A model generated the notes under the pieces. The model saw only the letters and a list, made by a program, of their open reading frames with translations. It was not told the origin of the DNA and searched no databases. Source: Xanthobacter tagetidis (GTDB taxonomy: Bacteria; Pseudomonadota; Alphaproteobacteria; Rhizobiales; Xanthobacteraceae). From it: a stretch of DNA of 64,000 nucleotides. The position numbers and the translations under genes are program-made. Location of the stretch: assembly GCF_003667445.1 (NCBI RefSeq), contig NZ_RCTF01000021.1, forward strand, positions 1 through 64,000. The letters run 5' to 3'. Below, piece after piece: positions 44,301 through 52,940 of the stretch; the first letter of the stretch is position 1, and each line of letters begins with the position of its first letter.

Positions 44301-44687
44301 ATGTCTGTCACCGAGGCCGAAGCCCTCGCCGCCTTCGCGGCGCTCTCCCAGGAAACGCGGCTTGCCATCGTGCGGCTGCTGGTGCGCGCCGGCCCCGAGG
44401 GCATGCCCGCCGGCGCGGTCGGCGAGGCGCTCGGCGGCGCGTCCTCGTCGCGCCTGTCGTTCCATCTCGCCCACCTCGAACAGGCGGGCCTCGTGCGCTC
44501 GCGGCGCGAGGGGCGTTCGATCATCTACAGCGCGGTCTATCCGACGCTGTCCGGGCTCGTCGCCTTCCTGATGCGCGACTGCTGCGACGGGCATCCGGAA
44601 GTCTGCGCGCCGGCCGTGGCCGCGCTCGCCTGCGCCTGCGATTCCAGTTCCAAGTCAAAGCCTGAGCCAGAGGCCACCAATGCCTGA
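44301..44687 (+). CDS. arsR: ArsR-family arsenite-sensing repressor
   Basis: A 128-residue winged-HTH repressor. The HTH (ALSQETRLAIVRLLVRAGPEGMPAGAVGEAL and SSSRLSFHLAHLEQAGLV in parts) is standard. Instead of the ELCVC motif in helix 3, the likely As(III) site is C-terminal: Cys94, Cys95 and Cys102 in MRDCCDGHPEVC, as in the Acidithiobacillus type of ArsR, with further cysteines in ALACACDS. It should repress its own operon (arsR, two arsC, acr3) and release when arsenite binds. The start has a full operator immediately upstream, and its end overlaps the next gene by 8 bp. Confidence 0.93.
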   Translation: MSVTEAEALAAFAALSQETRLAIVRLLVRAGPEGMPAGAVGEALGGASSSRLSFHLAHLEQAGLVRSRREGRSIIYSAVYPTLSGLVAFLMRDCCDGHPEVCAPAVAALACACDSSSKSKPEPEATNA

Positions 44688-45219
44688 TCCCGCCGCCGCG
44701 CCCGTCTACAACGTGCTGTTCCTGTGCACCGGCAATTCCGCCCGCTCGATCCTTGCAGAGGGCATCCTGGCGAAGGACGGCGCGGGACGGTTCCGCGCCT
44801 TCTCCGCCGGCAGCGCCCCCAAGGGCCAGGTGAACCCGCTCGCGATCGAAACCCTCAAGGGCTTCGGATATCCGGCCGAGGGCTTCCGGTCGAAGAGCTG
44901 GCTGGAATTCGCCGAGGCGGGGGCGCCGGTGATGGATTTCGTCTTCACGGTCTGCGACAGCGCGGCGGGCGAAGCCTGCCCGGTCTGGCCCGGGCAGCCC
45001 ATGACCGCCCATTGGGGCATCGAGGACCCCGCGGCGGTGCACGGCAGCGACGTGGAGAAGGAGGCCGCCTTCAACGCCGCCTTCCGCTATCTCAAGAACC
45101 GCATCTCGGTGTTTGCGGCGCTGCCCATCGCCAAGCTCGACCGGCTCGCCCTCGGCAGCCGGCTGCGCGAGATCGGCCAGCTGGACGGGGCGACGTCGCG
45201 CCGCCCGGACGTGGCGTGA
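44680..45219 (+). CDS. arsC: Arsenate reductase, low-molecular-weight phosphatase type
   Basis: A 179-residue LMW-PTPase-fold arsenate reductase. The P-loop FLCTGNSARSILAEG (CX5R, Cys16) binds arsenate; VMDFVFTVCDSAAGEACPVWPG supplies the later redox cysteines. It reduces arsenate to arsenite for export by the ACR3 pump. Overlaps arsR by 8 bp and probably the following glutaredoxin-type arsC start by 4 bp if that GTG is used. A C-terminal extension (LGSRLREIGQLDGATSRRP) is short and disordered. Confidence 0.92.
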   Translation: MPDPAAAPVYNVLFLCTGNSARSILAEGILAKDGAGRFRAFSAGSAPKGQVNPLAIETLKGFGYPAEGFRSKSWLEFAEAGAPVMDFVFTVCDSAAGEACPVWPGQPMTAHWGIEDPAAVHGSDVEKEAAFNAAFRYLKNRISVFAALPIAKLDRLALGSRLREIGQLDGATSRRPDVA

Positions 45220-45227
45220 GCGCGGCC

Positions 45228-45650
45228 ATGGACGTCGTCATCTATCACAACCCGGCGTGCGGCACCTCGCGCAACACGCTGGCCATGATCCGCAATGCCG
45301 GCATCGAGCCGCGCGTGGTCGAGTATCTGAAGACGCCCCCGGCGCGCGCCGTGCTGGCCGACCTCATCACCCGCGCCGGCCTCACGGTGCGCGCCGCGCT
45401 GCGCGAGAAGGGTACGCCCTATGCTGAGCTCGGCCTCGACGATCCGGCGCTCTCCGACGACGCGCTGCTCGATGCGATGATGGCCCATCCCATCCTCATC
45501 AACCGGCCCATCGTCGTGTCGCCCCTGGGCGTGCGCCTGTGCCGTCCGTCCGAACGGGTCCTCGACCTGCTGCCGCCGCAGCAGGGCCCATTCGCGAAGG
45601 AGGACGGCGAACAGGTGGTGGACGATGCCGGCCGCCAGATCACCGGCTGA
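45228..45650 (+). CDS. arsC: Arsenate reductase, glutaredoxin-dependent (ArsC) type
   Basis: A 140-residue ArsC/Spx-fold enzyme unrelated to the previous one. The catalytic Cys11 lies in YHNPACGTSRNTL; the middle LITRAGLTVRAALREKGTPYAELGL and the end HPILINRPIVVSPLGVRLCRPSERVLDLL are classic for E. coli-type ArsC. An alternative GTG at 45216 overlaps the previous stop; the ATG at 45228 puts the fold's first strand at the N-terminus. Two different reductase types in one operon give redundancy with different reductants (thioredoxin versus glutaredoxin). Confidence 0.92.
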   Translation: MDVVIYHNPACGTSRNTLAMIRNAGIEPRVVEYLKTPPARAVLADLITRAGLTVRAALREKGTPYAELGLDDPALSDDALLDAMMAHPILINRPIVVSPLGVRLCRPSERVLDLLPPQQGPFAKEDGEQVVDDAGRQITG

Positions 45651-45667
45651 ACCCTCGGAGCGCTGTG

Positions 45668-46729
45668 ATGTCCCTTTTCGAACGGTATCTCACCGTGTGG
45701 GTCGGCCTGTGCATCGTCGTCGGCGTGGCGCTCGGCCACCTGATGCCGGCGGTGTTCCACGCCATCGGTGCCGTGGAGATCGCGCAGGTCAACCTGCCGG
45801 TGGCGGTGCTGATCTGGCTGATGATCGTGCCCATGCTGCTGCGCATCGACTTCGCCGCGCTTGGCGAGGTGGGCCGGCACTGGCGTGGCATCGGCGTCAC
45901 CTTGTTCGTCAACTGGGCGGTGAAGCCGTTCTCCATGGCGCTCCTCGGCTGGGTGTTCATCGGCTGGCTGTTCCGCCCCCTCTTGCCGGCGGGTGAGATC
46001 GACAGCTACATCGCCGGCCTCATCATCCTCGCCGCCGCGCCGTGCACCGCCATGGTGTTCGTGTGGTCGAACCTGACCAAGGGCGAGCCGCACTTCACCC
46101 TGTCGCAGGTGGCGCTCAACGACGCCATCATGGTGGTGGCCTTCGCCCCTATCGTCGCCTTGCTGCTGGGGCTTTCCGCCATCACGGTGCCGTGGGGCAC
46201 GCTGGTTCTGTCCGTGGGGCTCTACATCGTCATCCCGGTGATCGCGGCGCAAGCGCTGCGCCGCGGGCTGCTGGCGCGCGGCGGGCAGGCGGCGCTCGAC
46301 GCGGTGCTCGCCCGGCTGGGGCCGCTCTCGCTCGGGGCGCTGCTGGCGACCTTGGTGCTGCTGTTTGGCTTCCAGGGCGAGGCGATCATCGCCCAGCCGC
46401 TGGTGATCGCGCTCCTGGCGGTGCCGATCCTGATCCAGGTCTATTTCAATGCCGGCCTGGCCTATGTGCTGAACCGGATGGCGGGCGAGGCGCATTGCGT
46501 CGCCGGCCCCTCGGCCCTCATCGGTGCCTCGAACTTCTTCGAGCTGGCGGTGGCGGCGGCCATCGCTTTGTTCGGCTTCAGCTCGGGTGCCGCGCTCGCC
46601 ACCGTGGTGGGCGTGCTGATCGAGGTGCCGGTGATGCTGTCGGTGGTGTGGATCGTCAACCGCTCGAAGGACTGGTACGAGGCCGGCGCGCCGGCCCGCC
46701 GCGCCGAGGGCGCGCGCTCGCGGCCCTGA
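45668..46729 (+). CDS. acr3: Arsenite efflux permease, ACR3 family
   Basis: A 353-residue membrane protein with about ten hydrophobic spans, the ACR3 (BASS superfamily) length. Motifs: FVNWAVKPFSMALLGW, the conserved Cys in ILAAAPCTAMVFVWSNLTKG, and SNFFELAVAAAIALFG. It exports arsenite driven by the proton-motive force. It completes the arsR-arsC-arsC-acr3 operon, 17 bp after arsC. A 9-bp inverted repeat (46709-46717 / 46726-46734) spans its stop and the convergent gene's end. Confidence 0.93.
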   Translation: MSLFERYLTVWVGLCIVVGVALGHLMPAVFHAIGAVEIAQVNLPVAVLIWLMIVPMLLRIDFAALGEVGRHWRGIGVTLFVNWAVKPFSMALLGWVFIGWLFRPLLPAGEIDSYIAGLIILAAAPCTAMVFVWSNLTKGEPHFTLSQVALNDAIMVVAFAPIVALLLGLSAITVPWGTLVLSVGLYIVIPVIAAQALRRGLLARGGQAALDAVLARLGPLSLGALLATLVLLFGFQGEAIIAQPLVIALLAVPILIQVYFNAGLAYVLNRMAGEAHCVAGPSALIGASNFFELAVAAAIALFGFSSGAALATVVGVLIEVPVMLSVVWIVNRSKDWYEAGAPARRAEGARSRP

Positions 46730-46741
46730 GCGCGCCGCGCC

Positions 46742-47968
46742 TCATTGCAGATAGAGGATCCAGCCGGCCGCCAGCAGCAGGCACAGCAGCGAGGTGGGCA
46801 CGCCCGCTTTGGCGAACTCGGCGAAGCCGATGGTGATGCCGTTCTTCTTGCCCTGCTCGGCGACGATGATGCCGGCGAGGCTGCCGAAGATCACGGCGTT
46901 GGACGAGAACCCGGTGCCGAGTGCGATGGCCGCGCCCAGCGCCTCGGGCTGCGCCGCGCCGGTCAGGAAGGGGGCGGCCAGCATCACGGCGGGGTTGTTG
47001 CCGACGATGTTGGACACCACCGACATGATGATGAGCATCGACATCGGGTCGTGCAGGTTGAAGCCGACCGAGCGCAGCCACCCGATCAGCTCCTGCGGCA
47101 GCCCGGTGGCGGCGACCGCCGCGTTGACGATGAACAGGCCGATCAGCATCACCAGCAGGTCGCCGTCCACGAGGCCGATGAGCTTCTGCGATTCCACGCG
47201 CCGGCTCACCAGCAGGATGCTCGCGCCCAGAAGCGCGATCAGCATGTGCGGCCAGTCGGTCGCCACGAAGCCGACGATCACGGCGGCGGTCACGACGAAC
47301 GCCTTCACGGTCTCGCCGACGTCGAGCGGTTGCGGCGGGGCGACGCGCGTCGCGCCGGTCCCGGCGAGCTCCCAGCGGCCCCTGTAGAACAGCACCAGGA
47401 CGCCCCAGATCACCGGCAGGCCGACCAGCGAGGGCAGCGCCGCGAGCTTCATGAAGCCGAGGAAGGAGAGGTGCAGCGTCTCGGCGGCGATCATGTTCTG
47501 CGGGCTGCCGATCAGGGTGGCCGAAGAGCCCACATTGGCGGCGAAGCAGAAGGCGAGCAGGAATGGCACCGGGTTGAGCCGCCGCGCGAGGCAGATCTGG
47601 CAGAAGATCGGCGTCATCGCCACCACCACCACGTCGTTGGTGAGCAGCGCCGACAGGCCGGCGGAGACGGCGATGACGATGGCGAGCAGCGCCTGCGGGC
47701 CGACCTTGGCGGCGCCGACCGCCCGCGCCGCATAGTCATAGAAGCCGGAGACCGAGAATGCGGCGGAGATGATCATGAGGCCGGCCAGCAGGCCGAGGGC
47801 GTTGTAGTCGATCGACTGCCAGGCCGCCGCCGGCGCGATGATGCCGAGGGCGATGAGCAGCATCGCCCCGACCAGCGCCGCGCCGGTCCGGTCGAGCCGG
47901 AAGAAGGGCAGGTGGCCGACCCCCATGGCGACATAGACGAGGACGAAGATCGTGAGGGTCAGGTCCAT
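46742..47968 (-). CDS. Anion transporter, ArsB/NhaD-SLC13-like
   Basis: A 408-residue membrane protein with 10-12 hydrophobic spans, convergent with acr3 (12 bp). LTNDVVVVAMTPIFCQI and NVGSSATLIGSPQNMIAAE in the first half and VSNIVGNNPAVMLAA in the second are the paired hairpin motifs of the ion transporter superfamily (ArsB, CitM, SLC13). Its place beside arsenic genes suggests arsenite or another oxyanion, but YbiR-like proteins of this branch have unknown substrates, so a C4-dicarboxylate or sulfate role is not excluded. No start alternatives are convincing. Confidence 0.8.
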   Translation of the reverse strand: MDLTLTIFVLVYVAMGVGHLPFFRLDRTGAALVGAMLLIALGIIAPAAAWQSIDYNALGLLAGLMIISAAFSVSGFYDYAARAVGAAKVGPQALLAIVIAVSAGLSALLTNDVVVVAMTPIFCQICLARRLNPVPFLLAFCFAANVGSSATLIGSPQNMIAAETLHLSFLGFMKLAALPSLVGLPVIWGVLVLFYRGRWELAGTGATRVAPPQPLDVGETVKAFVVTAAVIVGFVATDWPHMLIALLGASILLVSRRVESQKLIGLVDGDLLVMLIGLFIVNAAVAATGLPQELIGWLRSVGFNLHDPMSMLIIMSVVSNIVGNNPAVMLAAPFLTGAAQPEALGAAIALGTGFSSNAVIFGSLAGIIVAEQGKKNGITIGFAEFAKAGVPTSLLCLLLAAGWILYLQ

Positions 47969-48153
47969 GGGCGCCGCGACGGGAGAGGGATTGAACCGCG
48001 CAAGCGGCCTGCCCCCGGAGGCTTCCGGATGCAGGCCGCTGCCGCATGATGGCGATCAGGTCTCCGCCGCCGAGGGGCGCCAGAGGTCGAAGGTCAGGCC
48101 TTGGGCGCCCATGGCCATCCGGGGGCGGCCAAGGCCGCGGCCCAAGCCGGGGA

Positions 48154-49395
48154 TCAGGCCCTGCCGCTGCGATCCATGTTCCAGAAGTTGAAGGCCTGCT
48201 CGCCGTACATCGCGGTGTCGAGGCCCTTCTCCTGCAGCGCTTCGGACACCCGGAGCACGCCCATCCCGTCCAGCACCTTGAGCAGGATGAAGGTGACGAG
48301 GCAGGCATAGGCCGCGACGACGGCGACCGCGAGCGCCTGGACGCCGAGCTGGTGCGCGCCGGCGGACACCTGGTTGATCTGCGCGCTCGCCAGCACGCCG
48401 ATCAGCAGCGCGCCGGTCATGCCGCCGACGCCGTGGGCGCGCCAGACCTCGAGCGAATCGTCGATCTTCAGCCAGCTCTGCACGTGCTTGGCGTGGTAGC
48501 ACACGGTGGCGCCGATGGCGCCGATGGCGAGCGCTGCCATGGGCTCCACATAGCCGGAGGCGGGGGTGATGGTGGCAAGGCCCGCCACCGCGCCCACCAG
48601 CACGCCCGAGAAGGACGGCCGGCCCTTCTCGCGCCACTCCCAGAACATCCACACCAGCATGGCGATGGAGCCGGCCAGCATGGTGTTGGTGAAGGCGTAG
48701 GCCGCGAGCGCGTCGGCCGCATAGGCGCCACCGGCATTGAAGCCGAACCAGCCGAACCAGAGCAGGCCGGCGCCGAGCGCCACCAGCGGAAGGCTCGCGG
48801 GCTCGGATTCGCTCTCGCCCGGCGCCAGCTTGCGCTTGCCGAGAAACGCCGCCGTCACCAGCGCCGAGAAGCCGGCGGCGGTGTGGATGACGATGCCGCC
48901 GGCGAAGTCGACGACGCCCAGCTTGGCCAGGAAGCCGCCGCCCCAGACCCAGTGCGCCGCCGGCAGGTAGACCAGGATGGTCCACAAGGCGACGAAGGCG
49001 AGGTAGGCGCCGAAGCGGAAGCGCCCCACGAACGCGCCGGTCATCAGCGCCGGGGTGATGATGGCGAACATCATCTGGTAGGCGAACACCATGATGAAGG
49101 GGATGGTCGGCCCCATCGCCGGGTTGGGCGCGACGCCCACGCCGTACATGCCGAAATAGGGCGCGATGTTGCCGATGACGCCGCCGATGTCGGGGCCGAA
49201 GGCGAGGCTGAAACCGCCGAACACCCAGATCAGCCCGACCACGCCCATGCAGACGAAGTTCTGAATCATGATCGACAGCATGTCGCGCTGCTTGACCAGG
49301 CCGCCGTAGAACAGGGCCAGAGCCGGGGTCATCATGCACACCAGCGCGGTGCACAGGAGGATGAAGGCAGTATTGCCGGCACTGATGCTTGGCAT
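48154..49395 (-). CDS. amt: Ammonium transporter, Amt family
   Basis: A 413-residue Amt/MEP channel with 11 spans. MTPALALFYGGLVKQRDMLSIMIQNF near the N-terminus, the twin-histidine pair in GGIVIHTAAGFSAL and VWRAHGVGGMTGAL, and DFAGG/GFNAGGAYAA motifs are intact. It would recover ammonium released by the urease upstream. There is no visible glnK partner beside it. It is the last gene of the leftward nitrogen cluster, 108 bp after the urea channel gene; that gap contains a duplicated TGCGGATGACCGGG near 49431-49460. The 185 bp beyond its end hold no gene. Confidence 0.93.
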   Translation of the reverse strand: MPSISAGNTAFILLCTALVCMMTPALALFYGGLVKQRDMLSIMIQNFVCMGVVGLIWVFGGFSLAFGPDIGGVIGNIAPYFGMYGVGVAPNPAMGPTIPFIMVFAYQMMFAIITPALMTGAFVGRFRFGAYLAFVALWTILVYLPAAHWVWGGGFLAKLGVVDFAGGIVIHTAAGFSALVTAAFLGKRKLAPGESESEPASLPLVALGAGLLWFGWFGFNAGGAYAADALAAYAFTNTMLAGSIAMLVWMFWEWREKGRPSFSGVLVGAVAGLATITPASGYVEPMAALAIGAIGATVCYHAKHVQSWLKIDDSLEVWRAHGVGGMTGALLIGVLASAQINQVSAGAHQLGVQALAVAVVAAYACLVTFILLKVLDGMGVLRVSEALQEKGLDTAMYGEQAFNFWNMDRSGRA

Positions 49396-49503
49396 GGGCG
49401 TTTCCTTCCTGAAGGCCGCCGTGCGGCGGTGCGGATGACCGGGTGCGGATGACCGGGTGCGGGAGGCCGGACGGAGCGGGGCGCGCCCGCCCCGTCCGGC
49501 GCG

Positions 49504-50526
49504 TCAGTGCGCGGAGGGCTGCGCGGGCGCCGCGGCCGTGCCGGCCGTGGCGTCGTGGACCATATGGCCGGAAACCGGCCGGTGCGGATGCGGCGCCAGG
49601 AGCTTCTTCGGCGCGATGAACAGATACATGGTCAGCACGTAGGGCGCGGTGAAGGAGGGGATGCCCGCGGGCGCCACCATCACGTCCAGCGCGCCCTGCA
49701 CGAACACCGTCACCACCGTCGCCAGCAGAGCATAGGCGATGACCCGGGGATGCGGCTTGAGGAAGATCACGCCCACCGCCATGGCGGTCAGCACCGGGCT
49801 GAAGCCGTAGAGCCCCTGGCTCACCACCGCCGGGTCGGCACCCATGCCGATGGAAACCGCCATGGCCACCAGCGATCCTCCTATGGCGGCGATGCCGGCC
49901 GGCACGGAAGCGACGAGGATGCCGGCGAGGATGATGACGCCGCTGATCCAGCTCCCGAGCAGATAGACCTGGGCGATGTTGCGGAAGAAGATCTCTACCA
50001 GCTCCATCGGCGCCGGGATGGCGGCGACGCCCTGCACATAGTCGGTGGCGAGCTTCGGCGCGTCGCCGGTCACATGGAGCCCGCCGAACGAATAGGCGCC
50101 GGCGACCATCAGCCAGCCGGTGAGTACGAACGGGCCGGTGGAGCCGGGGATATCCCACTTGGCGGTCAGCGTCGCGCTGAAGGCGGCGGTGAACACCGTG
50201 CTCGCCGCCGCGCCCACCACCACATAGACCCACAGCTGCGGCGAGGCGGCGATGAAGGTGGGCAGCGCCGCCCCCACCAGCACGCCGTTGAAGCCGTAGA
50301 GGCCGGAGGAGGCCGAGGCGTCGTCGCACTCCATCACCCGCGCGGTGGCGGTCGCCACCACCACGCCGAGCGCCGCGCCGATGGTGGTTGCCCACACGCC
50401 GGAGGCGTAGGAGGCAAAGGCCATCGCGGCGAAGAACAGGACGCCGGTGAGCGCGTTCTCCATGAAGAAGACCTGGCTCGTGCCGCGCAGCGCTTGGATT
50501 GCGAAGTTGGCTTTCGGCTCTGACAT
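49504..50526 (-). CDS. Urea transporter (UT/Yut channel)
   Basis: A 340-residue urea channel with two homologous halves of five spans. SSGLYGFNGVLVGAALPTF and the later SQGLYGFSPVLTAMAVGVIF are the paired selectivity motifs of the UT family, and VFFMENALTGVLFF is the usual first helix. It lets urea in for the urease. It lies 79 bp downstream of ureD; the same gene order (ureABC-EFGD followed by a urea transporter and an ammonium transporter) is known from the Brucella ure2 cluster. The last 30 residues are Ala/His-rich and disordered. Confidence 0.92.
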   Translation of the reverse strand: MSEPKANFAIQALRGTSQVFFMENALTGVLFFAAMAFASYASGVWATTIGAALGVVVATATARVMECDDASASSGLYGFNGVLVGAALPTFIAASPQLWVYVVVGAAASTVFTAAFSATLTAKWDIPGSTGPFVLTGWLMVAGAYSFGGLHVTGDAPKLATDYVQGVAAIPAPMELVEIFFRNIAQVYLLGSWISGVIILAGILVASVPAGIAAIGGSLVAMAVSIGMGADPAVVSQGLYGFSPVLTAMAVGVIFLKPHPRVIAYALLATVVTVFVQGALDVMVAPAGIPSFTAPYVLTMYLFIAPKKLLAPHPHRPVSGHMVHDATAGTAAAPAQPSAH

Positions 50527-50605
50527 GGTCGCCCCCCTTAGAGCGGTTTTGAGCGAAGGTGCTCCCGTTTCACATGAAGAGAATGCGCAAGGTCAAAAAT
50601 CCCGG

Positions 50606-51553
50606 TCAGCGCCACAGCGACGGCTGCGGCAGCGCGCGTCCGCGCGCCTCCTCGCGCACGATGCTCCAGAACCGGCGCACCTCCTGGCGCACGTCGTAGG
50701 TCTCCATGCCCACGGCGCGCAGCATCAGGCCGGCCCCATTCGGCAGGCGGCTCACCCCGGAGATCGCGCGCGGCGCGTCGGGCGGGAAATGGGTCTCGAA
50801 GCGGTCCTTGATGCGCGCGGCGACGTCCGGCGGCGCGAGGCACATGATGTTGGCGAAAGCGTCGTAGCCGCGCATCACCGCCGGCAGGTCGATGGTCTGG
50901 TCGTCCTTCTCGATCAGGATCTTCTCGGCGAACAGCTTGCGCCCGTCCGGCCGGCGCACCGCCACGGCGACCGACAGGAGGTCGAGGCCGAAGCGCTCAT
51001 CCGCATGGTGGTGCTTGCGCCCTGCCAGCATCATCTCGCCATAGAGCAGCGTCGCGTCCTCGGCGATGACGATGTCGGTCTGGTTGATGAAGCGGGAACT
51101 GCGGTAGGGGATGGTGAAGTCGGGCAGGTATTCGAGATAGGCGCCGGCCTCCAGCGTCACCGTCTGGTGCTGCGAGGCGTAGTTCGCGTCCATCTGGTGG
51201 ACCCGGTTGGCGCTCTGCGTGGTGACGTGCGCGCATGCCCCGGCGCCCACATGGATGTCGATCTTGTAGCGGTCGCCCTGGAGGATGCCGCCGCCGATGG
51301 AGATGATGGAGCAGATCGGCAGCTCCGGCATCGCCTCGTCCCAATAGAGCGCCTGCTGCACCAGAAGCGGCGTCACGCGGTAAAGGTCGGCGAGCACGGA
51401 GCGACCATTGCGCAGCAGGAAGCCGAGCCGCAGCTCGCCCACCTTGCCCGGCGCGGCGGCGCGCATCTGCGCCGGCTCGGTCTGGTAGCCGGTCAGTTCG
51501 CGGGCCGCATCCAGGCGGGCGAGGTGCTCGTGGAGCGCCATGGTGTCAGGCAT
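50606..51553 (-). CDS. ureD: Urease accessory protein UreD
   Basis: A 315-residue UreD (UreH), the scaffold that holds UreF and UreG on the apo-urease during nickel insertion. Motifs: ISIGGGILQGDRYKIDIHVGAGACAHVTTQSANRVHQMD (in parts), QTVTLEAGAYLEYLPDFTIPYRSSRF and EMMLAGRKHHHADERF. Its start overlaps the ureG stop by 8 bp; a second ATG four codons on is also possible. Most alphaproteobacterial clusters begin with ureD, here it comes last of the accessory genes. Confidence 0.93.
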   Translation of the reverse strand: MPDTMALHEHLARLDAARELTGYQTEPAQMRAAAPGKVGELRLGFLLRNGRSVLADLYRVTPLLVQQALYWDEAMPELPICSIISIGGGILQGDRYKIDIHVGAGACAHVTTQSANRVHQMDANYASQHQTVTLEAGAYLEYLPDFTIPYRSSRFINQTDIVIAEDATLLYGEMMLAGRKHHHADERFGLDLLSVAVAVRRPDGRKLFAEKILIEKDDQTIDLPAVMRGYDAFANIMCLAPPDVAARIKDRFETHFPPDAPRAISGVSRLPNGAGLMLRAVGMETYDVRQEVRRFWSIVREEARGRALPQPSLWR

Positions 51554-52193
51554 CCGCCTTGGCGGGCGGCGTGACCTTCACGTCGAACAGCGCCATGTCG
51601 AGGATCAGGCGGATCAGGTCGTCGATGCCCTCGCCGGTCTTGCAGTTGGTGAAGATGAAGGGCTTCTTGCCGCGCATCAGCTTCGAGTCGCGGTCCATCA
51701 CCTCCAGGCTCGCGCCCACATAGGGGGCGAGGTCCTTCTTGTTGATGACGAGGATGTCCGACTGGCACACCCCGGCGCCGTTCTTGCGCGGGATCTTGTC
51801 GCCGGCGGCGACGTCGATCACGTAGATGTAGAAGTCGGCCAGCGCCGGGCTGAAGGTGAGCGTGAGGTTGTCGCCACCGGATTCGATCAGGATCACGTCG
51901 CTGTCGGGATACTTCTCCTCCAGTTCCTCCACCGCGGCGATGTTCATGGAGGGGTCCTCGCGCACCGCGGTGTGCGGGCAGGCGCCGGTCTCCACGCCGA
52001 CGATCTTCTCCTCCACCAGCACGCCCTTCAGGGTGCGGCGCACCTGCTTGGCGTCCTCGGTCGTCACCACGTCGTTGGTGATGATGAGCGGCTTGATGCC
52101 GAGGTCGATGAGGCGCGGCGTGATGGTCTCGATGACCGCCGTCTTGCCGGAGCCGACCGGGCCGCCGATGCCGATGCGGGTGATCTTCTTCAT
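51546..52193 (-). CDS. ureG: Urease accessory GTPase UreG
   Basis: A 215-residue SIMIBI GTPase. P-loop GGPVGSGKTAVIE (residues 10-22), ETGACPHTAVREDPSMN with the CPH nickel-binding motif, ESGGDNLTLTFSPALADFYIYVIDVAAGDKIP, and NKKDLAPYVGASL for guanine recognition. There is no His-rich N-terminus, which fits the long His-rich tail on UreE here. It delivers nickel to UreC with UreD and UreF. It lies 27 bp after ureF. Confidence 0.95.
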   Translation of the reverse strand: MKKITRIGIGGPVGSGKTAVIETITPRLIDLGIKPLIITNDVVTTEDAKQVRRTLKGVLVEEKIVGVETGACPHTAVREDPSMNIAAVEELEEKYPDSDVILIESGGDNLTLTFSPALADFYIYVIDVAAGDKIPRKNGAGVCQSDILVINKKDLAPYVGASLEVMDRDSKLMRGKKPFIFTNCKTGEGIDDLIRLILDMALFDVKVTPPAKADA

Positions 52194-52220
52194 AAGACGT
52201 TTCCTTTGCCGATGCCGCGC

Positions 52221-52940
52221 TCAGTTCATGAACAGGCGGACATGGGTGGTGGTGTGGTGCGCGACGAGCACGTCGAAGACGGGGGCGAAGGACGCCATCT
52301 CGTCGAGCGCGAGGTCGCGCACCGCCTGATAGTCGTCCGCGACGCGCCCCTGCGCCGTGGACAGGATGCGCTGGGTGTCGAGATGGTCGATCCGCATCAG
52401 CCGCAGCGCGGCGCTGAGGATCATGGAGGCGATGCCGTACTGGTGCATCACGAACGCCTCGATTTCGTCGACCCCCATGTGCGCCAGCGCCAGCGCCTGG
52501 CCCACCGGCAGGCAGCCGGGGGTCTGCTCCGCCCTGATGGCGTCGAGCCAGCGCGCGAGGCCGGGGGAGGGCATGATCTTCAGCACCAGCTCGGCGAATT
52601 TCTTGCCGACGCGGGTGAGCATCATCTGCTGCTCCTCGCCCACGCGCCGGCAGTAGAGCTCGCGGTCGATCTCGACGATCGCGCCGTCGTCGCCGGCCAG
52701 CGCCGCGCGGTGCGCGTGAAGGAGGGCGATGCCGTCCATCCGGGCGCTCTGGCGCAGGATCAGCTCCACATAGGCGAGAAGGCTGTCCGGATCGCGGACG
52801 ATGCCGGTCTGGAGCGCGGATTCGAGGCCGTTCGAGAAGGCGAAGGAGCCGATGGGGAGGGTCGAATCCGAGAACTGCAGCAGGCGCGCCAGATGCACCA
52901 TGCCGGAGGAGGCGCCGCGCTTCCCGCTTGGGGCCGTCAT
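52221..52940 (-). CDS. ureF: Urease accessory protein UreF
   Basis: A 239-residue all-helical UreF, the regulator of UreG's GTPase in the activation complex. LLQFSDSTLPIGSFAFSNGLESALQ is the conserved N-terminal motif (residues 18-42, in parts), and the C-terminus has AQGRVADDYQAVRDLALDEMASFAPVFDVLVAHH. Its start overlaps the ureE stop by 4 bp (ATGA), consistent with coupled translation in the order E-F-G-D. Confidence 0.92.
   Translation of the reverse strand: MTAPSGKRGASSGMVHLARLLQFSDSTLPIGSFAFSNGLESALQTGIVRDPDSLLAYVELILRQSARMDGIALLHAHRAALAGDDGAIVEIDRELYCRRVGEEQQMMLTRVGKKFAELVLKIMPSPGLARWLDAIRAEQTPGCLPVGQALALAHMGVDEIEAFVMHQYGIASMILSAALRLMRIDHLDTQRILSTAQGRVADDYQAVRDLALDEMASFAPVFDVLVAHHTTTHVRLFMN

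Noticed and set aside
46709..46734. Bidirectional terminator between acr3 and the convergent transporter
   Set aside because: A 9-bp inverted repeat exists but overlaps the acr3 stop and lacks T-runs on either strand, so it is only mentioned.
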